Positions 58,201-64,000 of a DNA stretch of 64,000 nucleotides are shown one piece after another. This DNA is from Frischella perrara (GTDB taxonomy: Bacteria > Pseudomonadota > Gammaproteobacteria > Enterobacterales > Orbaceae), in assembly GCF_000807275.1 (NCBI RefSeq), contig NZ_CP009056.1, positions 868,001 to 932,000 of the forward strand. The letters are read 5' to 3'. The translations under genes and the position numbers were made by a program. The notes under the pieces are model-generated. The model saw only the letters and a program-made list of their open reading frames with translations. It was not told the origin of the DNA and searched no databases. Position 1 is the first letter of the stretch; each line of letters begins with the position of its first letter.

Positions 58201-58749
58201 TAATAATTAAGCAGCAAATTAAGAAATTGGTTTTGAAGAATGAGTAACAATTTCTGTGCTTAATTGACAACCATAACTTTCGGTATTGAGAATATACGTG
58301 AAATGGTAGGCTTTAGGGCTGATCGCGTTGCGATATCAAATCAAATAACGGATACGTTACATAAAATTTGTACGTATCCGCCAATAAAGCAAATACCTCA
58401 AAATATTATTACGCCAAATATGACTTATATAGGGTATAGATAGTAATAAAAACTATCGTTTCTTATTATTCATATCCCGTTTAATAAAAAAATGCCAATA
58501 ACATTTATCCGCATATGATAAAAAATTGATTTGGAAATATTTGAAACAGATTTCTTAAAATAGATGATGATTTTTATAGATTTGAATTTTCAAATCAGCC
58601 AGAAGTTATATTGACAATTATTATTTACTTTATCTATTTCTACAGCAAAACAGAAACATATTTAGAATTCAGAAGATTGAAAAGAAATTAAGAGCAATAA
58701 ATGAAAAAAAAGGTATAATTCTGGCTTCGTTTTTTCCTGTGAATTTGTC
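58201..58749. other. Intergenic region with a duplicated scrap of rlhA
   Basis: 549 nt between rlmL and rlhA. No gene is supported. Positions 58297-58330 repeat 59806-59839 inside rlhA with one mismatch in 34. The flanking 30 nt on either side are not recognisably related. The remainder is AT-rich and probably includes the rlhA promoter. Confidence 0.6.
58297..58330 (+). repeat. 34-nt direct repeat of an internal rlhA segment
   Basis: Matches 59806-59839 at 33 of 34 positions; the only difference is an A for G at the seventh base. In rlhA this segment encodes the R-E-V-V-G-F-R-A-D-R-V stretch. Here it is in a non-coding gap 1.5 kb upstream. Confidence 0.85.
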
Positions 58750-60684
58750 ATGATACAACAACCTAACAATCAAATTGAATTACTGAGTCCTGCTAAAAAT
58801 ATTGAAATTGCCAAACAGGCTATTTTACACGGTGCTGATGCGGTTTATATAGGTGGTCCACATTTTGGTGCTCGCCATAATGCGGGTAATTCAGTGAGCG
58901 ATATAGCTAAATTAGTCGAATTTGCTCATCATTTTTATGCCAAAGTATTTGTGACATTAAATACCATTTTACATGATAATGAATTAGAACCGGCACGACT
59001 CTTAATTCATCAACTTTATGATGCGGGCATTGATGCACTAATTGTTCAAGATATGGGGATATTAAACTTGGATATTCCGCCATTGGATCTACATGCAAGT
59101 ACACAAATGGATATTCGAACGCCAGAAAAAGCTAAATTCTTAGCGGATGTTGGTTTTTCACAAATTGTTTTAGCGCGTGAATTAGATCTTCAGGAAATCA
59201 AGGCTATCTATCAGCAAACTCAAGCCACAATAGAATATTTTGTTCATGGTGCACTGTGCGTGGCATTTTCTGGTCAGTGTTATATCTCACACGCTCATAC
59301 CGGTCGTAGTGCTAACCGTGGAGATTGTTCGCAAGCATGCCGATTGCCATTCACCTTAAAAGACGAGCATAATCGTGTAGTTGCTTATGAAAAACATTTA
59401 TTATCAATGAAAGATAATAATCAATCTAATAATTTAATGGCTTTGATTGATGCCGGAGTTCGGTCATTTAAAATTGAAGGGCGTTATAAAGATATAAGTT
59501 ATGTAAAAAATATTACGGCCTTTTATCGAAAAAAATTAGATCAAATATTGGAACAACGCGATGATTTAAATTCAGCATCAAGCGGTAAAACAGAGCACTT
59601 CTTCACACCTGATCCCGAACGTACATTTCATCGCGGGAGTACTGATTATTTTGTTAATGGTCGAAAAGGGAATATCGGTGCATTTGATTCACCAAAGTTT
59701 GTAGGTTTGGAAATAGGGGAGTTAATTAAAGTATCCAACAATGCCTTAGATATTCGAAGCAAAACAGCTTTGGTTAATGGTGACGGGTTAAATGTTAGGG
59801 TAAAGCGTGAAGTGGTAGGCTTTAGGGCTGATCGCGTTGAAAAATTATCTGCTGATTGTTATCGAGTGTTCCCTAATGAACTTCCTAAATCATTAATGAC
59901 TATTCGGTTACCATCTCCTATCAATCGAAACTTAGATCACGTATGGCAACAAAGTTTATTGAAAGAATCTTGTCAAAGAAGAATTGCTGTTTCGTTTATC
60001 CTTTCAAATTGTGAAGGAGGAGTAAGATTGACGGCTAAAAGCGAGGAAGGAATAGAAGTCAACCATAAGCTAATAACTAATTTTGAAATTGCGTTACGAG
60101 CTGATAAGGCTTTGCTGAACCTTGAAGAAAGTTTATCGAAATTAGGACAAACTAGTTATTATAGCTCTTCAATTACAATCGATTTATCACCAATCTATTT
60201 TATTCCAAGCAGTCAACTTAATCAGTTAAGAAGAGATGTTATAGAGTTGCTTTCACAAGCAAGAATTAATCAATATCAGCGTAAAAGTCGTAAAAGCGAA
60301 ATAACACCAAGACCGTGTTATCCAGAAACCCATTTAACCTATTTAGCTAATGTTTACAATCATAAAGCACGGGAATTTTATCAGCAACATGGCGTTGAGT
60401 TAATAGAAAGTGCATACGAAGCGCATAAAGTGAAAGACGATGTGCCATTAATGATAACTAAACATTGTTTGCGTTTTGCTTTCAATTTATGTCCAAAACA
60501 AGCAAAGGGTATTCAAGGCGTAAAGAATAAAGTTACTCCTATGAAATTAGTGCATAATAATGAAGAGCTTATACTTAAATTTAATTGTAAAAATTGTGAA
60601 ATGCAAGTATGGGGAAAAATTAAACCACACGTATTAAAGTTACCTTTATCAGGTAGTGAGCTAATTTTTTTAGATAAAAATTAA
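58750..60684 (+). CDS. rlhA: 23S rRNA C2501 hydroxylation protein RlhA (peptidase U32 family)
   Basis: 644 residues, following E. coli RlhA (YdcP) throughout: ELLSPAKN at the N-terminus, GGPHFGARHNAGNS, HASTQMDIRT, then the U32 signature with clustered cysteines EYFVHGALCVAFSGQCYIS and NRGDCSQACRLP (about residues 165-205), and FKIEGRYKDISYVKN. The C-terminal DUF3656-type extension (about 420-640), with KHCLRFAFNLCPKQ, separates it from the shorter TrhP (YegQ). RlhA is needed for 5-hydroxycytidine at position 2501 of 23S rRNA; prephenate-dependent reactions are known for the family. Confidence 0.93.
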   Translation: MIQQPNNQIELLSPAKNIEIAKQAILHGADAVYIGGPHFGARHNAGNSVSDIAKLVEFAHHFYAKVFVTLNTILHDNELEPARLLIHQLYDAGIDALIVQDMGILNLDIPPLDLHASTQMDIRTPEKAKFLADVGFSQIVLARELDLQEIKAIYQQTQATIEYFVHGALCVAFSGQCYISHAHTGRSANRGDCSQACRLPFTLKDEHNRVVAYEKHLLSMKDNNQSNNLMALIDAGVRSFKIEGRYKDISYVKNITAFYRKKLDQILEQRDDLNSASSGKTEHFFTPDPERTFHRGSTDYFVNGRKGNIGAFDSPKFVGLEIGELIKVSNNALDIRSKTALVNGDGLNVRVKREVVGFRADRVEKLSADCYRVFPNELPKSLMTIRLPSPINRNLDHVWQQSLLKESCQRRIAVSFILSNCEGGVRLTAKSEEGIEVNHKLITNFEIALRADKALLNLEESLSKLGQTSYYSSSITIDLSPIYFIPSSQLNQLRRDVIELLSQARINQYQRKSRKSEITPRPCYPETHLTYLANVYNHKAREFYQQHGVELIESAYEAHKVKDDVPLMITKHCLRFAFNLCPKQAKGIQGVKNKVTPMKLVHNNEELILKFNCKNCEMQVWGKIKPHVLKLPLSGSELIFLDKN

Positions 60685-60859
60685 CTAAAAATGATGCGCT
60701 GTACTATGTAGTAATTCAAAAAATTGGGTTAATTTTATCAAAATAAAAATAGTGATTATGCATTATTTAATTAATAAATAAGCCAGCAAGCATTAAATCT
60801 AAGATTCTAAAATAAATTGCTTAAATTTTAGTTCAATTATTGGGTAGATATAATAATTA

Positions 60860-60895
60860 AACAACCGATATAGTATTAGAACTATATCGGTTGTT
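60860..60895. terminator. Bidirectional terminator between rlhA and htpG
   Basis: A perfect 15-bp stem (60860-60874 with 60881-60895) around ATTAGA between convergent genes. On the minus strand it leads into TTTAATTATT. Confidence 0.75.
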
Positions 60896-60918
60896 GATTA
60901 CTTATTGCTAACTGCTAG

Positions 60919-62793
60919 TTATTTAGTTAGTAACTTGTTTAAATTTTTGATGAAGTTACTTGGATCATTTAAAGAGCCTTTTTCTGCCAATAATGCTTGA
61001 TCAAGCAACAATTCAACCCAATCTTTAAATTCAGAATCTTCTTGGGTATCAGCTGCTTTTTTCACTAATGCATGATCTGGATTTAATTCAAAGGTATATT
61101 TAATTTCAGGAATCTTTTGACCAGCAGAGGCAAATAATTTAGCCATTTGGGTCGTCATTTCATCATCTGCGGTCGTAACAATTGCAGGCGTGTCAGTTAA
61201 ACGATGTGTTAATTTAACATCTTTAACTCTATCACCTAAAATACTTTTTACACGTTCTATAAACGGTTCGAGCTCTTTTTGTGCGTGCTTTTGTTCTTCA
61301 CTTTCTTGATCAGCTAGTTTTTCGATTGATTCATCAGATTTACTAACAGATTGGAAGGTTTTACCTTCAAATTCTGTTAAATGGCTCATCATCCACTCAT
61401 CAATACGATCTGACAGAAGTAAAACTTCAATACCTTTTTTATTAAATAATTCAAGATGAGCACTATTCTTCGCAGCTTGATAGCTATCAGCAGTAATATA
61501 GTATATCTTCTCTTGCCCTTCCTGCATGCGGCTAACATACTCTTCTAAAGAAACAGTTTGTGCGTCACTATCATTCTTCGTTGATGCAAATCTTAATAAT
61601 TTAGCTATATTTTCACGGTTAGTGTAATCCTCACCGGTTCCTTCTTTGAGTAATTGACCAAATTCATTCCAAAATTGTTGATATTTTTCACTATCATCTT
61701 TAGCAAGTTTTTCTAACATTTGTAATACGCGTTTGGTACAAGCATTACGTAAATTTTGAGTTACTTTGCTATCTTGAAGAATTTCACGCGATACATTTAA
61801 AGGTAAATCGTTAGAATCAATCAAACCTTTGACAAAACGTAAGTAATTTGGCATGAATTGTTCAGCATCATCCATAATGAAAACGCGTTGAACATATAGT
61901 TTAAGACCATGTTTGTGATCACGATTCCACATATCCCATGGTGCTTTTGATGGTATATATAATAAGCTAGTATATTCTTGTTTGCCTTCGACACGATTAT
62001 GACTCCAAATTAATGGTTCGGCATAGTCATGAGAAAGATGTTTATAGAACTCTTTATATTCGTCATCATTAATTTCACTTTTACTACGCGTCCAAAGTGC
62101 TTGAGCCTTATTAATTTTTTCCCATTTTACTTCACTGCTCTCATCATCTTTAGTTAGAATCTCAACCGGTAAAGCGATGTGATCTGAATATTTACTAATA
62201 ATTGAACGTAAACGCCAATCTTCTAAAAATTCTTTTTCATCGTCTTTTAAATGTAGTGTGATTTCTGTTCCACGGGTATCCTTATTGGCATCAGAGAGTG
62301 TGTATTCACCTTCCCCAGTAGATTCCCACATTACCGCTTCATCAGATTTAGCTGTTGCAGCGCGTGTTGTAACCGTTACTTTATCTGCAACGATAAAAGC
62401 AGAATAAAAACCAACTCCAAATTGACCAATAAGCTGACTATCTTTTGCTTGATCACTACCAATTGATTCTAAAAAAGCTTTAGTGCCTGATTTAGCAATG
62501 GTTCCTAGATTTTCGATGACTTCATCACGAGTCATACCAATTCCATTGTCAGATATAGAAAGTGTTTGGGCATCTTTATTAACCCAAATTTTTACACCTA
62601 ATTCACCATCACCCGCATAGAGATCCGGATTTTCTAATGCCTTAAAGCGTAACTTATCAGCAGCATCAGATGCATTGGAAATCAATTCTCTTAGAAAAAT
62701 TTCTTTGTTTGAATAAAGTGAATGGATCATTAAATGTAGAAGCTGTTTTACTTCCGATTGAAATCCTCGAGTTTCTTTCCCTTGGTTACTCAT
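60919..62793 (-). CDS. htpG: Molecular chaperone HtpG (Hsp90)
   Basis: ATP-dependent Hsp90 chaperone, 624 aa as in E. coli. The GHKL ATP site has [17 protein letters not shown] (Glu and Asn, about residues 36-52), [13 protein letters not shown] (about 79) and [15 protein letters not shown] (about 124). The middle domain has [10 protein letters not shown] and [10 protein letters not shown] with the catalytic Arg; the C-terminal dimer domain follows. A likely heat-shock promoter lies upstream. Confidence 0.97.
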   Translation of the reverse strand: MSNQGKETRGFQSEVKQLLHLMIHSLYSNKEIFLRELISNASDAADKLRFKALENPDLYAGDGELGVKIWVNKDAQTLSISDNGIGMTRDEVIENLGTIAKSGTKAFLESIGSDQAKDSQLIGQFGVGFYSAFIVADKVTVTTRAATAKSDEAVMWESTGEGEYTLSDANKDTRGTEITLHLKDDEKEFLEDWRLRSIISKYSDHIALPVEILTKDDESSEVKWEKINKAQALWTRSKSEINDDEYKEFYKHLSHDYAEPLIWSHNRVEGKQEYTSLLYIPSKAPWDMWNRDHKHGLKLYVQRVFIMDDAEQFMPNYLRFVKGLIDSNDLPLNVSREILQDSKVTQNLRNACTKRVLQMLEKLAKDDSEKYQQFWNEFGQLLKEGTGEDYTNRENIAKLLRFASTKNDSDAQTVSLEEYVSRMQEGQEKIYYITADSYQAAKNSAHLELFNKKGIEVLLLSDRIDEWMMSHLTEFEGKTFQSVSKSDESIEKLADQESEEQKHAQKELEPFIERVKSILGDRVKDVKLTHRLTDTPAIVTTADDEMTTQMAKLFASAGQKIPEIKYTFELNPDHALVKKAADTQEDSEFKDWVELLLDQALLAEKGSLNDPSNFIKNLNKLLTK

Positions 62794-62829
62794 AGATTAA
62801 TTCCTCAAAATTTGTTTAAACTTTGCTTT

Positions 62830-62858
62830 TATATAAGTATTAAAAATAATTTTTCAAG
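62830..62858 (-). promoter_or_regulatory. Sigma-32-like promoter of htpG
   Basis: On the minus strand CTTGAA (62858-62853) matches the heat-shock -35, and CTTATATA (62837-62830) resembles the -10 with a 15-nt spacer. The -10 is more AT-rich than the E. coli consensus (CCCCATnT). Confidence 0.5.
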
Positions 62859-63067
62859 TCCGTAAATTAAAGATTTAATAATTTAAAATTATTAAATCAG
62901 CTATCAATTTAGCAAAAGATAAAATAGGGGAGAGAGATGATTTGCTATAATTTAGGATTCTAAAAAGAGAGTAAATTGATAGATTAAAATATAAAAATTA
63001 AAGCGGTTGGTATTAGAAATACCAATGCCAAAACATAATATATTTAGCATTGGTTATGGATTAGATA

Positions 63068-64000
63068 TTATTTATAAGAAACACAAACTCCATTTTTATT
63101 TTGCTTTTCATTCTTACAATGGAATGCCGCATCATAAAGATGTAAATCACAATAATCACCATCGTAAGTTAACCAAAGTCGTCTAGTCGTATTCGGTCCC
63201 GCTTTGCCAGCTGGTGCCCATGAATTAGGATATAGTTCTTGGCTGATTAATCCCCATTCAGACACTAAAGCACCTATTTTTCTATAGAAAACACTATCAT
63301 TCTTCCCTTTAATCACAGCTGCGTTACCAACAAGATCTTCTAATGCAGTAATTTTATATTGATTTTTTCCTTTTGCTGCGCATGCGGTGTCTATGACTTT
63401 TGCATCAGCCACCTGTGAATACTTCTCACTCCATCCTGTGAACCATTTCTTTATTCTAAATGGATAATAGATCTTATTGCCGGAAGTTTTATGGGTACCT
63501 TCTATTATTACTTCATATCCTTGATCATTTGCTGTAACAAGCTTCCAAACTTCCAAATCATTTTTGGCTGTACTTGTATTGAAATTTATTGTAACAACAT
63601 CGTTTGTCAGTTCAAAAGTAACTAATTGGCTTCCTTTTGCTATTCTCCAGTCATAATTGTGAACGAGTCCATTCGATGCTAGTAATAAATCAAATTTTGC
63701 ACCATAAAAAGCAGTTTGTGGAAAGTTAAGCGAACTAGAACTACTTGATTGTACCAAGAAACCTTTTTTTGAATCCCATTCATGTTTTTTTGCATCTTTA
63801 GATGCTTGATCGGGTTTTAATGACGCTGGTCTTGCCCAACAGATACCTGAATCATTTAAAATTGTATAAGTTTTTTCAGGTATCTGAGTTACAGTTTCAT
63901 TTGGGTAAGAATTACTGCGCGGAATGCCATATTTAGACGTCAATTTTAGCTTTGAGGTAATTCTGTATTTATAGGGTGCAGTATACTTTCCAGCTGCTGC
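63068..64000 (-). CDS. C-terminal part of a large adhesin/invasin-like surface protein
   Basis: The minus-strand frame is open to the right edge (before the first possible start at 63943 it reads GKYTAPYKYRITSKLK), so only the last 310 or so residues of a bigger protein are seen. Near the end, ACAAKGKNQYKITALEDLVG, GALVSEWGLISQELYPNSW, then YDGDYCDLHLYDA and a final NGVCVSYK resemble the C-terminal lectin-like domain found in inverse-autotransporter/invasin proteins (pattern R-x-P-T-x-x-E-L, G-x-L-x-S-E-W-G, W-x-S, final V-x-C-V). Four cysteines could form two disulphides. Family assignment is from remembered pattern. Confidence 0.65.
   Translation of the reverse strand, partial: AAAGKYTAPYKYRITSKLKLTSKYGIPRSNSYPNETVTQIPEKTYTILNDSGICWARPASLKPDQASKDAKKHEWDSKKGFLVQSSSSSSLNFPQTAFYGAKFDLLLASNGLVHNYDWRIAKGSQLVTFELTNDVVTINFNTSTAKNDLEVWKLVTANDQGYEVIIEGTHKTSGNKIYYPFRIKKWFTGWSEKYSQVADAKVIDTACAAKGKNQYKITALEDLVGNAAVIKGKNDSVFYRKIGALVSEWGLISQELYPNSWAPAGKAGPNTTRRLWLTYDGDYCDLHLYDAAFHCKNEKQNKNGVCVSYK

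Noticed and set aside
1-64000. CRISPR arrays, complete insertion sequences, rRNA genes
   Set aside because: No regularly spaced repeats, transposase genes or rRNA sequences were seen anywhere in the window.

Overview
This window is AT-rich DNA from a gammaproteobacterium. Gene orders shared with enterobacteria are comEC-msbA-lpxK-ycaR-kdsB, rsmC divergent from holD-rimI, and yafD/mltD-gloB-rnhA/dnaQ-tRNA-Asp. The low GC, loss of genes such as ycaQ and yafS from those blocks, and the protein sequences suggest an Orbaceae-like host-associated organism (Gilliamella or a relative). That placement is an inference from memory; no database was searched.

Layout. 1-6317: DNA uptake channel ComEC (5' end outside the window), lipid A flippase MsbA, LpxK, YcaR, KdsB and a DUF2461 protein. 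6353-8634 (minus): holD-rimI, a thiamine pyrophosphokinase and marC. 8715-9746: rsmC. 10029-13436: mgtA behind an unusually long structured leader. 13636-23336: an S24-type regulator, a 3-hydroxybutyrate oligomer hydrolase relative, a cold-shock protein, yigM, rlmC, ygeA, gshA and yafD. 23404-27030: mltD, gloB, rnhA, dnaQ and tRNA-Asp.

27080-31366 is a decayed prophage next to tRNA-Asp. It holds a frameshifted tyrosine integrase, a 1 kb gene-free stretch, a CI-like repressor flanked on both sides by matching operators and promoters (a lambda-style OL/OR arrangement), a small ORF where cro would be, and a Q-antiterminator-like gene.

31511-42925 is mainly transport and envelope genes: cystine carrier TcyP, an amino-acid ABC importer lacking its ATPase gene, two lipoproteins, an aldo/keto reductase, MltC, two MFS carriers and an AbrB-family protein. 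43067-52673 is a ten-gene, probably Fur-regulated iron-uptake operon: secreted nitroreductase-like protein, FTR1 permease, P19/FetP protein, DUF2318 Fe-S membrane protein, two FtsX-type permeases plus ATPase, a DUF4418 protein, and a second permease/ATPase pair. 53121-62793 returns to housekeeping genes (rho, gnd, rlmL, rlhA, htpG). The right edge holds the C-terminus of a large adhesin-like protein on the minus strand.

Most notable: (1) the mgtA leader, with a strong promoter, two small ORFs with ribosome sites, mutually exclusive G-rich/C-rich pairings and a long hairpin before mgtA; (2) the extended iron operon with a secreted nitroreductase and two ABC modules; (3) the intact-looking lambda-type switch inside a dead prophage; (4) a 34-nt duplicated scrap of rlhA upstream of rlhA itself.
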